The notes below the pieces were generated by a model, which made no database searches, was not told the DNA's origin, and was given only the letters and a program-made list of their open reading frames with translations. A program made the translations under genes and the position numbers. A DNA stretch of 64,000 nucleotides from Hydractinia symbiolongicarpus (lineage: Eukaryota > Cnidaria > Hydrozoa > Anthoathecata > Hydractiniidae): positions 30,568,001-30,632,000 of the forward strand of contig NC_079883.1 in NCBI RefSeq assembly GCF_029227915.1, read 5' to 3'. Positions 47,619 through 59,872 of the stretch are shown here, piece after piece. Each line of letters opens with the position of its first letter. The first letter of the stretch is position 1.

Positions 47619-50253
47619 TGCGTTTTAGTGGTAAAAAAAAAATTTAAAAAATCATTCGGGAAATGAGTTTACTCCCTGGGTACTTTCTTTGTATACATTC
47701 GGCTATACGGGCCAAACCCGGGATTTCGGGGAAATCCCGTTTTTTCGTTTGCCGGCGATTAAACCACTTTTATTCAGCGTCTCATCAAAAATGAAAACAT
47801 TTTTGAAAACTACAAGTCTCATGCGTTTTAGTGGTGAAAAAATAAATTAAAAAATCGTTCGGGAAATGAATTTACTTCCTGGGTACTTTCTTTGTATACT
47901 TTTGACTATACGGGCCAAGCCCGAGATTTACGGGAAATGGCGGGTTTTCGTTTGCCGGCGATTAAACTTCTTTTATTCAGCGTCTCATCAAAAATGAAAA
48001 CATTTTTAAAAACTACAAGTCTCATGCGTTTTAGTGGTAAAAAAAAAAATTAAAAAATCGTTCGGGAAATGAGTTTACTCCCTGGGTACTTTCTTTGTAT
48101 ACATTCGACTATACGGGCCAAGCCCGGGATTTACGGGAAATCGCGGGTTTTCGTTTGCCGGCGATTAAACCTCTTTCATTAAGCATCTCATCAAAAATGA
48201 AAACATTTTTGAAAACTACAAGTCTTATGCGTTTTAGTGGTGAAAAGATAATTTAAAAAATCGTTTTGGAAATGAGTTTACTCACACGGTACTTTCTTTG
48301 TATACATTCGACTATACGGGCCAAGCCCGGGATTTACGGGAAATCGCGGGTTTTCGTTTGCCGGCGATTAAACCACTTTTATTCAGCGACACATCAAAAA
48401 TGAAAACATTTTTGAAAACTACAAGTCTCATGCGTTTTAGTGGTAAAAAAAATATTTAAAAAATCGATCGGGAAATGAGTTTACACCCTGGGTACTTTCT
48501 TTGTATACTTTTGACTATACGGGCCGAGTCCTGGATTTACGGGAAATCGCATGTTTTCGTTTGCCGGCGATTAAACTTCTTTTATTCAGTGTCTTATCAA
48601 AAATGAATACATTTTTGAAAACTACAAGTCTCATGCGTTTTAGTGGTGAAAAAATAAATTAAAAAATCGTTCGGGAAATGAGTTTACTTCCTGGGTACTT
48701 TCTTTGTATAATTTTGACTATACGGGCCAAACCCGAGATTTACGGGAAATCGCGGGTTTTCGTTTGCCGGCGATTAAACTTCTTTTATTCAGCGTCTCAT
48801 CAAAAATGAAAACATTTTTGAAAACTACAAGTCTTATGCGTTTTAGTGGTGAAAAAATAATTTAAAAAATCGTTCCGGAAATGAGTTTACTCACAGGTTA
48901 CTTTCTTTGTATACATTCGACTGTACGGGCCAAGCCCGGGATTTACGGGAAATCGCGGGTTTTCGTTTGCCGGCGATTAAACCTCTTTCATTAAGCGTCT
49001 CATCAAAAATGAAAACATTTTTGAAAACTACAAGTCTCATGCGTTTTAGTGGTAAAAAAAAAGTTTAAAAAATCGTTCGGGAAATGAGTTTACTCCCTAG
49101 GTACTTTCTTTGTATACATTCGACTATACGGCCAAGCCCGGGATTTACGGGAAATCGCGGGTTTTCGTTTGCCGGCGATTAAACCTCTTTCATTAAGCGT
49201 CTCATCAAAAATAAAAACATTTTTGAAAACTTCAAGTCTTATGCGTTTTAGTGGTGAAAAAATAATTTAAAAAATCGTTCCGGAAATGAGTTTACACCCT
49301 GGGTACTTTCTTTGTATACTTTTGACTATACGAGCCGAGTCCGGGATTTACGGGAAATCGCTGGTTTTCCTTTGCCGGCGATTAAACATCTTTTGTTCAG
49401 CGTCTTATCAAAAATGAATACATTTTTGAAAACTACAAGTCTCATGCGTTTTAGTGGTGAAAAAATAAATTAAAAAATCGTTCGGGAAATGAGTTTACTT
49501 CCTGGGTACTTTCTTTGTATAATTTTGACTATACGGGCCAAACCCGAGATTTACGGGAAATCGCGGGTTTTCGTTTGCCGGCGATTAAACTTCTTTTATT
49601 CAGCGTCTCATCAAAAATGAAAACATTTTTGAAAACTACAAGTCTTATGCGTTTTAGTGGTGAAAAAATAATTTAAAAAATCGTTCCGGAAATGAGTTTA
49701 CTCACAGGGTACTTTCTTTGTATACATTCGACTGTACGGGCCAAGCCCGGGATTTACGGGAAATCGCGGGTTTTCGTTTGCCGGCGATTAAACCTCTTTC
49801 ATTAAGCGTCTCATCAAAAATGAAAACATTTTTGAAAACTACAAGTCTCATGCGTTTTAGTGGTAAAAAAAAAGTTTAAAAAATCGTTCGGGAAATGAGT
49901 TTACTCCCTAGGTACTTTCTTTGTATACATTCGACTATACGGCCAAGCCCGGGATTTACGGGAAATCGCGGGTTTTCGTTTGCCGGCGATTAAACCTCTT
50001 TCATTAAGCGTCTCATCAAAAATAAAAACATTTTTGAAAACTACAAGTCTTATGCGTTTTAGTGGTGAAAAAATAATTTAAAAAATCGTTCCGGAAATGA
50101 GTTTACACCCTGGGTACTTTCTTTGTATACTTTTGACTATACGAGCCGAGTCCGGGATTTACGGGAAATCGCTGGTTTTCCTTTGCCGGCGATTAAACTT
50201 CTTTTGTTCAGCGTCTGATCAAAAATGAAAACATTTTTGAAAACTACAAGTCT
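47619..50253 (+). repeat. 2637-bp 13-mer unit, copy 2
   Basis: Begins in a hybrid monomer: CTGAT at 47578-47582 (unit end type) followed by CTCATG near 47617 (unit start type). The junction therefore falls in 47581-47618, which contains the dyad. Near-identity to copy 1 implies this is among the youngest events in the window. Confidence 0.92.
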
Positions 50254-51284
50254 GAAGCGTTTTAGTGGTGAAAGAAAAATTTAAAAAATCGTTCGGGAAA
50301 TGAGTTTATTCCCTGGGTACTTTCTTTGTATACATTCGACTATACGGGCCAAGCACGGGATTTACGGGAAATCGCGGGATTTCGTTTGCCGGCGATTAAA
50401 CCTCTTTCATTAAGCGTCTCGTCCAAAATGAAAAATTTTTGAAAACTACAAGTCTCATGCGTTTTAGTGGTAAAAAAAGAATTTAAAAAATCGTTCGGGA
50501 AATGAGTTTACACCCTGGGTACTTTCTTTGTATACTTTTGACTATACGGGCCGAGTCCGGGATTTACGGGAAATCGCAGGTTTTCGTTTGCCGGCGATTA
50601 AACTTCTTTTATTCAGCGTCTCATCAAAAATGAAAACATTTTTGAAAACTACAAGTCTCATGCGTTTTAGTGGTGAAAAAATAATTTAAAAAATCGTTCG
50701 GGAAATGAGTTTACTCCCTGGGTACTTTCTTTGTATACTTTTGACTATGCGGGCCGAGTCCGGGGTTTACGGGAAATGGCGGGTTTTCGTTTGCCGGCGA
50801 TTAAACTTCTTTTATTCAGCGTCTCATCGAAAATGAAAACATTTTTGAAAACTACAAGTCTTATGCGTTTTAGTGGTGAAAAAATAATTTAAAAAATCGT
50901 TCCGGAAATGAGTTTACTCACAGGGTACTTTCTTTGTATACATTCGACTATACGGGCCAAGCCCGGGATTTACGGGAAATCGCGGGTTTTCGTTTGCCGG
51001 CGATTAAACCTCTTTCATTAAGCGTCTCATCAAAAATGAAAACATTTTTGAAAACTACAAGTCTCATGCGTTTTAGTGGTAAAAAAAAAGTTTAAAAAAT
51101 CGTTCGGGAAATGAGTTTACTCCCTAGGTACTTTCTTTGTATACATTCGACTATACGGGCCAAGCCCGGGATTTACAGGAAATCGCGGGTTTTCGTTTGC
51201 CGGCGATTAAACCTCTTTCATTAAGCGTCTCATCAAAAATAAAAACATTTTTGAAAACTACAAGTCTTATGCGTTTTAGTGGTG

Positions 51285-53597
51285 AAATAATAATTTAAAA
51301 AATCGTTCGGGAAATGAGTTTACACCCTGGGTACTTTCTTTGTATACTTTTGACTATACGAGCCGAGTCCGGGATTTACGGGAAATCGCTGGTTTTCCTT
51401 TGCCGGCGATTAAACTTCTTTTGTTCAGCGTCTGATCAAAAATGAAAACATTTTTGAAAACTACAAGTCTCAAGCGTTTTAGTGGTGAGAAAAAAATTTA
51501 AAAAATCGTTCGGGAAATGAGTTTACTCCCTGGGTACTTTCTTTGTATACATTCGACTATACGGGCCAAGCCCGGGATTTACGGGAAATCGCGGGATTTC
51601 GTTTGCCGGCGATTAAACCTCTTTCATTAAGCGTCTCATCAAAAATGAAAACATTTTTGAAAACTACAAGTCTTATGCGTTTTAGTGGTGAAAAAATAAT
51701 TTAAAAAATCGTTCCGGAAATGAGTTTACTCACAGGGTACTTTCTTTGTGTACATTTGACTATACGGGCCAAGCCCGGGATTTACGGGAAATCGCGGGTT
51801 TTCGTTTGCCGGCGATTAAACCTCTTTCATAAAGCGTCTCATCAAAAATGAAAACATTTTTGAAAACTACAAGTCTTATGCGTTTTAGTGGTGAAAAAAT
51901 AATTTAAAAAATCGTTCGGGAAATGAGTTTACTCCATGGGTACTTTCTTTTTATACATTTGACTATACGGGCCGAGTCCGGATTTAGGGGAAGTCGCGGA
52001 TTTTCGTTTGCCGGCGATTAAACTTCTTTTATTCAGCGTCTCATCAAAAATAAAAACATTTTTAAAAACTACAAGTCTCATGGGCTTTAGTGGTGAAAAA
52101 ATAATTTAAAAAATCGTTCCGGAAATGAGTTTACTCACAGGGTACTTTCTTTGTATACAGTCGGCTATACGGGCCAAGCCCGGGATTTACGGGAAATCGC
52201 GGGTTTTCGTTTGCCGGCGATTAAACCTCTTTCATTAAGCGTCTCATCAAAAATGAAAACATTTTTGAAAACTACAAGTCTCATGCGTTTTAGTGGTGAA
52301 AAAATAAATTAAAAAATCGTTCGGGAAATGAGTTTACTTCCTGGGTACTTTCTTTGTATACTTTTGACTATACGGGCCGAGTCCGGGATTTACGGGAAGT
52401 CGCGGGTTTTCGTTTGCCGGCGATTAAACTTCTTTTATTCAGCGTCTCATCAAAAATGAAAACATTTTTAAAAACTACAAGTCTCATGGGCTTTAGTGGT
52501 GAAATAATAATTTAAAAAATCGTTCGGAAAATGAGTTTACACCCTGGGTACTTTCTTTGTATACTTTTGACTATACGAGCCGAGTCCGGGATTTACGGGA
52601 AATCGCTGGTTTTCCTTTGCCGGCGATTAAACTTCTTTTGTTCAGCGTCTGATCAAAAATGAAAACATTTTTGAAAACTACAAGTCTCAAGCGTTTTAGT
52701 GGTGAAAAAAAATATTAAAAAATCGTTCGGGAAATGAGTTTACTCCCTGGGTACTTTCTTTGTATACATTCGACTATACGGGCCAAGCCCGGGATTTACG
52801 GGAAATCGCGGGATTTCGTTTGCCGGCGATTAAACCTCTTTCATTAAGCGTCTCATCAAAAATGAAAACATTTTTGAAAACTACAAGTCTTATGCGTTTT
52901 AGTGGTGAAAAAATAATTTAAAAAATCGTTCCGGAAATGAGTTTACTCACAGGGTACTTTCTTTGTATACATTTGACTATACGGGCCAAGCCCGGGATTT
53001 ACGGGAAATCGCGGGTTTTCGTTTGCCGGCGATTAAACCTCTTTCATAAAGCGTCTCATCAAAAATGAAAACATTTTTGAAAACTACAAGTCTTATGCGT
53101 TTTAGTGGTGAAAAAATAATTTAAAAAATCATTCGGGAAATGAGTTTACTCCATGGGTACTTTCTTTTTATACATTTGACTATACGGGCCGAGTCCGGAT
53201 TTAGGGGAAGTCGCGGATTTTCGTTTGCCGGCGATTAAACTTCTTTTATTCAGCGTCTCATCAAAAATAAAAACATTTTTAAAAACTACAAGTCTCATGG
53301 GCTTTAGTGGTGAAAAAATAATTTAAAAAATCGTTCCGGAAATGAGTTTACTCACAGGGTACTTTCTTTGTATACAGTCGGCTATACGGGCCAAGCCCGG
53401 GATTTACGGGAAATCGCGGGTTTTCGTTTGCCGGCGATTAAACCTCTTTCATTAAGCGTCTCATCAAAAATGAAAACATTTTTGAAAACTACAAGTCTCA
53501 TGCGTTTTAGTGGTGAAAAAATAATTTAAAAAATCGTTCGGGAAATGAGTTTACTTCCTGGGTACTTTCTTTGTATACTTTTGACTATACGGGCCAA
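51285..53597 (+). repeat. 1217-bp 6-mer in two copies
   Basis: TTCATAAAGCG (51831/53048 at AAAGCG) and the rare ATACAGTCGGC (52158/53375) are 1217 bp apart, six monomers less one base. Copies run about 51285-52380 and 52502-53597. The second diverges after about 53597, where it changes to GGGCCAAGCCCGAG. Confidence 0.82.
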
Positions 53598-55849
53598 GCC
53601 CGAGATTTACGGGAAATCGCGGGTTTTCGTTTGCCGGCGATTAAACTTCTTTTATTCAGCGTCTCATCAAAAATGAAAACATTTTTGAAAACTACAAGTC
53701 TTATGCGTTTTAGTGGTGAAAAAATAATTTAAAAAATCGTTCCGGAAATGAGTTTACTCACAGGGTACTTTCTTTGTATACATTCGACTATACGGGACAA
53801 GCCCGGGATTTACGGGAAATCGCGGGTTTTCATTTGCTGGCGATTAAACCTCTTTCATTAAGCGTCTCATCCAAAATGAAAACATTTTTGAAAACTACAA
53901 GTCTCATTCGTTTTAGTGGTAAAAAAAAAATTTAAAAAATTGTTTGGGAAATGAGTTTACTCCCTGGGTACTTTCTTTGTATACATTCGACTATACGGGC
54001 CAAGCCCGGGATTTACGGGAAATCGCGGGTTTTCGTTTGCCAGCGATTAAACCTCTTTCATTAAACGTCTCATCAAAAATGAAAACATTTTTAAAAACTA
54101 CAAGTCTTATGCGTTTTAGTGGTGAAAAGATAATTTAAAAAATCGTTTTGGAAATGAGTTTACTCACAGGGTACTTTCTTTGTATACATTCGACTATACG
54201 GGCCAAGCCCGGGATTTACGGGAAATCGCGGGTTTTCGTTTGCCGGCGATTAAACCACTTTTATTCAGCGTCTCATCAAAAATGAAACATTTTTGAAAAC
54301 TACAAGTCTCATGCGTTTAGTGGTGAAAAAATAATTTAAAAAATCGTTAGGGAAATGAGTTTACTCCATGGGTACTTTCTTTTTATACTTTTGACTATAC
54401 GGGCTGAGTCCGGATTTACGGGAAGTCGCGGATTTTCGTTTGCCGGCGATTAAACTTCTTTTATTCAGCGTCTCATCAAAAATAAAAACATTTTTAAAAA
54501 CTACAAGTCTCATGGGCTTTAGTGGTGAAATAATAATTTAAAAAATCGTTCGGAAAATGAGTTTACACCCTGGGTACTTTCTTTGTATACTTTTGACTAT
54601 ACGGGCTGAGTCCGGGATTTACGGGAAATCGCGGGTTTTCGTTTGCCGGCGATTAAACTTCTTTTATTCAGCGTCTCATCAAAAATGAAAACATTTTTAA
54701 AAACTACAAGTCTCATGGGCTTTAGTGGTGAAATAATAATTTAAAAAATCGTTCGGAAAATGAGTTTACACCCTGGGTACTTTCTTTGTATACTTTTGAC
54801 TATACGAGCCGAGTCCGGGATTTACGGGAAATCGCTGGTTTTCCTTTGCCGGCGATTAAACTTCTTTTGTTCAGCGTCTGATCAAAAATGAAAACATTTT
54901 TGAAAACTACAAGTCTCAAGCGTTTTAGTGGTGAAAGAAAAATTTAAAAAATCGTTCGGGAAATGAGTTTATTCCCTGGGTAATTTCTTTGTATACATTC
55001 GACTATACGGGCCAAGCCCGGGATTTACGGGAAATCGCGGGTTTTCGTTTGCCGGCGATTAAACCACTTTTATTCAGCGTCTCATCAAAAATGAAAACAT
55101 TTTTGAAAACTACAAGTCTCATGCGTTTTAGTGGTAAAAAAAAAATTTAAAAAATCGTTCCGGAAATGAGTTTACTCACAGGGTACTTTCTTTGTATACA
55201 TTCGACTATACGGGCCAAGCCCGGGATTTACGGGAAATCGCGGGTTTTCGCTTGCCGGCGATTAAACCTCTTTCATTAAGCGTCTCATCAAAAATGAAAA
55301 CATTTTTGAAAACTACAAGTCTCATGCGTTTTAGTGGTGAAATAATAATTTAAAAAATCGTTCGGGAAATAAGTTTACACCCTGGGTACTTTCTTTGTAT
55401 ACTTTTGACTATACGGGCCGAGTCCGGGATTTACGGGAAGTCGCGGGTTTTCGTTTGCCGGCGATTAAACTTCTTTTGTTCAGCGTCTCATCAAAAATGA
55501 AAACATTTTTAAAAACTACAAGTCTCATGGACTTTAGTGGTGAAATAATAATTTAAAAAATCGTTCGGAAAATGAGTTTACACCCTGGGTACTTTCTTTG
55601 TATACTTTTGACTATACGAGGCGAGTCCGGGATTTACGGGAAATCGCTGGTTTTCCTTTGCCGGCGATTAAACTTCTTTTGTTCAGCGTCTGATCAAAAA
55701 TGAAAACATTTTTGAAAACTACAAGTCTCAAGCGTTTTAGTGGTGAAAGAAAAATTTAAAAAATCGTTCGGGAAATGAGTTTATTCCCTGGGTAATTTCT
55801 TTGTATACATTCGACTATACGGGCCAAGCCCGGGATTTACGGGAGATCG
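53381..55849 (+). repeat. ~2.5-kb duplication, left copy (offset ~6491)
   Basis: The block starting near TCGGCTATAC recurs at 59873-62340. Shared rare marks are GTCTCATTCG, AAATTGTTTGGG, GCGTTTAGTGGTG (54311/60803) and TCGTTAGGG. Differences are a few substitutions and one-base indels. Confidence 0.84.
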
Positions 55850-56149
55850 CAAGATTTCGTTTGCCGGCGATTAAACCTCTTTCATTAAGCGTCTCGTCAA
55901 AAATGAAAACATTTTTGAAAACTGCAAGTTTCATGCGTTTTAGTGGTAAAAAAAAAATTTAAAAAATCGTTCGGGAAATGAGTTTACACCCTGGGTACTT
56001 TCTTTGTATACTTTTGACTATACGGGCCGAGTCCGGGGTTTACGGGAAATGGCGGGTTTTCGTTTGCCGGCGATTAAACTTCTTTTATTCAGCGTCTGAT
56101 CAAAAATGAAAACATTTTTAAAAACTACAAGTCTCAAGCTTTTTAGTGG

Positions 56150-57975
56150 TGAAAAAAAAATTTAAAAAATCGTTCGGGAAATGAGTTTACTCCCTGGGTA
56201 CTTTCTTTGTATACATTCGACTATACGGGCCAAGCCCGGGATTTACGGGAAATCGCGGGATTTCGTTTGCCGGCGATTAAACCTCTTTCATTAAGCGTCT
56301 CATCAAAAATGAAAACATTTTTGAAAACTACAAGTCTTATGCGTTTTAGTGGTGAAAAAATAATTTAAAAAATCGTTCCCGAAATGAGTTTACTCACAGG
56401 GTACTTTCTTTGTATACATTCGACTATACGGGCCAAGCCCGGGATTTACGGGAAATCGCGGGTTTTCGTTTGCCGGCGATTAAACCTCTTTCATTAAGCG
56501 TCTCATCAAAAATGAAAACATTTTTGAAAACTACAAGTCTTATGCGTTTTAGTGGTGAAAAAATAATTTAAAAAATCGTTCCGGAAATGAGTTTACTCAC
56601 AGGGTACTTTCTTTGTATACATTCGACTATACGGGCCAAGCCCGGGATTTACGGGAGATCGCAAGATTTCGTTTGCCGGCGATTAAACCTCTTTCATAAA
56701 GCGTCTCGTCAAAAATGAAAACATTTTTGAAAACTACAAGTTTCATGCGTTTTAGTGGTAAAAAAAAAAATTAAAAAATCGTTCGGGAAATGAGTTTACA
56801 CACTGGGTACTTTCTTTGTATACTTTTGACTATACGGGCCGAGTCCGGGATTTACGGGAAATCGCAGGTTTTCGTTTGCCGGCTATTAAACTTCTTTTAT
56901 TCAGCGTCTCATCAAAGATGAAAACATTTTTGAAAACTACAAGTCTCATGCGTTTTAGTGGTGAAAAAATAATTTAAAAAATCGTTCGGGAAATGAGTTT
57001 ACTCCCTGGGTACTTTCTTTCTATACTTTTGACTATGCGGGCCGAGTCCGGGGTTTACGGGAAATGGCGGGTTTTCGTTTGCCGGCGATTAAACTTCTTT
57101 TATTCAGCGTCTGATCAAAAATGAAAACATTTTTAAAAACTACAAGTCTCAAGCTTTTTAGTGGTGAAAAAAAAATTTAAAAAATCGTTCGGGAAATGAG
57201 TTTACTCCCTGGGTACTTTCTTTGTATACATTCGACTATACGGGCCAAGCCCGGGATTTACGGGAAATCGCGGGATTTCGTTTGCCGGCGATTAAACCTC
57301 TTTCATTAAGCGTCTCATCAAAAATGAAAACATTTTTGAAAACTACAAGTCTTATGCGTTTTAGTGGTGAAAAAATAATTTAAAAAATCGTTCCGGAAAT
57401 GAGTTTACTCACAGGGTACTTTCTTTGTATACATTCGACTATACGGGCCAAGCCCGGGATTTACGGGAAATCGCGGGTTTTCGTTTGCCGGCGATTAAAC
57501 CTCTTTCATTAAACGTCTCATCAAAAATGAAAACATTTTTGAAAACTACAAGTCTTATGCGTTTTAGTGGTGAAAAAATAATTTAAAAAATCGTTCTGGA
57601 AATGAGTTTACTCACAGGGTACTTTCTTTGTATACATTTGACTATACGGGCCAAGCCCGGGATTTACGGGAAATCGCGGGTTTTCGTTTGCCGGCGATTA
57701 AACCTCTTTCATTAAGCGTCTCATCAAAAATGAAAACATTTTTGAAAACTACAAGTCTTATGCGTTTTAGTGGTGAAAAAATAATTTAAAAAATCGTTCG
57801 GGAAATGAGTTTACTCCATGGGTACTTTCTTTTTATACATTTGACTATACGGGCCGAGTCCGGATTTAGGGGAAGTCGCGGATTTTCGTTTGCCGGCGAT
57901 TAAACTTCTTTTATTCAGCGTCTCATCAAAAATAAAAACATTTTTAAAAACTACAAGTCTCATGGGTTTTAGTGG
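56150..57975 (+). repeat. 1826-bp 9-mer unit, copy 1
   Basis: GTTCCCGAAATG (56375/58201), ACACACTGGG, GCCGGCTATTAAAC and CATCAAAGATG all recur at 1826 bp. The unit resembles the 1827-bp 9-mer of Domain IV in size but has different content. Confidence 0.88.
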
Positions 57976-59801
57976 TGAAAAAAAAATTTAAAAAATCGTT
58001 CGGGAAATGAGTTTACTCCCTGGGTACTTTCTTTGTATACATTCGACTATACGGGCCAAGCCCGGGATTTACGGGAAATCGCGGGATTTCGTTTGCCGGC
58101 GATTAAACCTCTTTCATTAAGCGTCTCATCAAAAATGAAAACATTTTTGAAAACTACAAGTCTTATGCGTTTTAGTGGTGAAAAAATAATTTAAAAAATC
58201 GTTCCCGAAATGAGTTTACTCACAGGGTACTTTCTTTGTATACATTCGACTATACGGGCCAAGCCCGGGATTTACGGGAAATCGCGGGTTTTCGTTTGCC
58301 GGCGATTAAACCTCTTTCATTAAGCGTCTCATCAAAAATGAAAACATTTTTGAAAACTACAAGTCTTATGCGTTTTAGTGGTGAAAAAATAATTTAAAAA
58401 ATCGTTCCGGAAATGAGTTTACTCACAGGGTACTTTCTTTGTATACATTCGACTATACGGGCCAAGCCCGGGATTTACGGGAGATCGCAAGATTTCGTTT
58501 GCCGGCGATTAAACCTCTTTCATAAAGCGTCTCGTCAAAAATGAAAACATTTTTGAAAACTACAAGTTTCATGCGTTTTAGTGGTAAAAAAAAAAATTAA
58601 AAAATCGTTCGGGAAATGAGTTTACACACTGGGTACTTTCTTTGTATACTTTTGACTATACGGGCCGAGTCCGGGATTTACGGGAAATCGCAGGTTTTCG
58701 TTTGCCGGCTATTAAACTTCTTTTATTCAGCGTCTCATCAAAGATGAAAACATTTTTGAAAACTACAAGTCTCATGCGTTTTAGTGGTGAAAAAATAATT
58801 TAAAAAATCGTTCGGGAAATGAGTTTACTCCCTGGGTACTTTCTTTCTATACTTTTGACTATGCGGGCCGAGTCCGGGGTTTACGGGAAATGGCGGGTTT
58901 TCGTTTGCCGGCGATTAAACTTCTTTTATTCAGCGTCTGATCAAAAATGAAAACATTTTTAAAAACTACAAGTCTCAAGCTTTTTAGTGGTGAAAAAAAA
59001 ATTTAAAAAATCGTTCGGGAAATGAGTTTACTCCCTGGGTACTTTCTTTGTATACATTCGACTATACGGGCCAAGCCCGGGATTTACGGGAAATCGCGGG
59101 ATTTCGTTTGCCGGCGATTAAACCTCTTTCATTAAGCGTCTCATCAAAAATGAAAACATTTTTGAAAACTACAAGTCTTATGCGTTTTAGTGGTGAAAAA
59201 ATAATTTAAAAAATCGTTCCGGAAATGAGTTTACTCACAGGGTACTTTCTTTGTATACATTCGACTATACGGGCCAAGCCCGGGATTTACGGGAAATCGC
59301 GGGTTTTCGTTTGCCGGCGATTAAACCTCTTTCATTAAACGTCTCATCAAAAATGAAAACATTTTTGAAAACTACAAGTCTTATGCGTTTTAGTGGTGAA
59401 AAAATAATTTAAAAAATCGTTCTGGAAATGAGTTTACTCACAGGGTACTTTCTTTGTATACATTTGACTATACGGGCCAAGCCCGGGATTTACGGGAAAT
59501 CGCGGGTTTTCGTTTGCCGGCGATTAAACCTCTTTCATTAAGCGTCTCATCAAAAATGAAAACATTTTTGAAAACTACAAGTCTTATGCGTTTTAGTGGT
59601 GAAAAAATAATTTAAAAAATCGTTCGGGAAATGAGTTTACTCCATGGGTACTTTCTTTTTATACATTTGACTATACGGGCCGAGTCCGGATTTAGGGGAA
59701 GTCGCGGATTTTCGTTTGCCGGCGATTAAACTTCTTTTATTCAGCGTCTCATCAAAAATAAAAACATTTTTAAAAACTACAAGTCTCATGGGTTTTAGTG
59801 G
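57976..59801 (+). repeat. 1826-bp 9-mer unit, copy 2
   Basis: Direct copy of the preceding block. The junction lies within 57967-57984 (TTTTAGTGGTGAAAAA), between the left marker CATGGG and the right marker A-tract form. Confidence 0.88.
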
Positions 59802-59872
59802 TGAAAAAATAATTTAAAAAATCGTTCCGGAAATGAGTTTACTCACAGGGTACTTTCTTTGTATACATTCGG

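Larger units (their letters stand above)
38300..50250 (+). repeat. Domain IV: satellite with 9-mer and 13-mer higher-order units
   Basis: This domain is monomers throughout, with no reading frame of note. Characteristic forms are GGGAGATCG, CCCTCGGTAC, TTTCGGGGAAATCCCG, AAACCACTTTTATTC, CTCGTGCG and GGAAAAGAATTTAC. It is organised as a 1827-bp tandem pair, then a 2638-bp-offset copy, then a 2637-bp tandem pair with nested 811-bp pairs. Confidence 0.85.

Noticed and set aside
37300-53940. A region without listed open frames, considered as possible unique sequence
   Set aside because: Read directly, it is the same satellite throughout. Its monomer variants merely carry stops more often.
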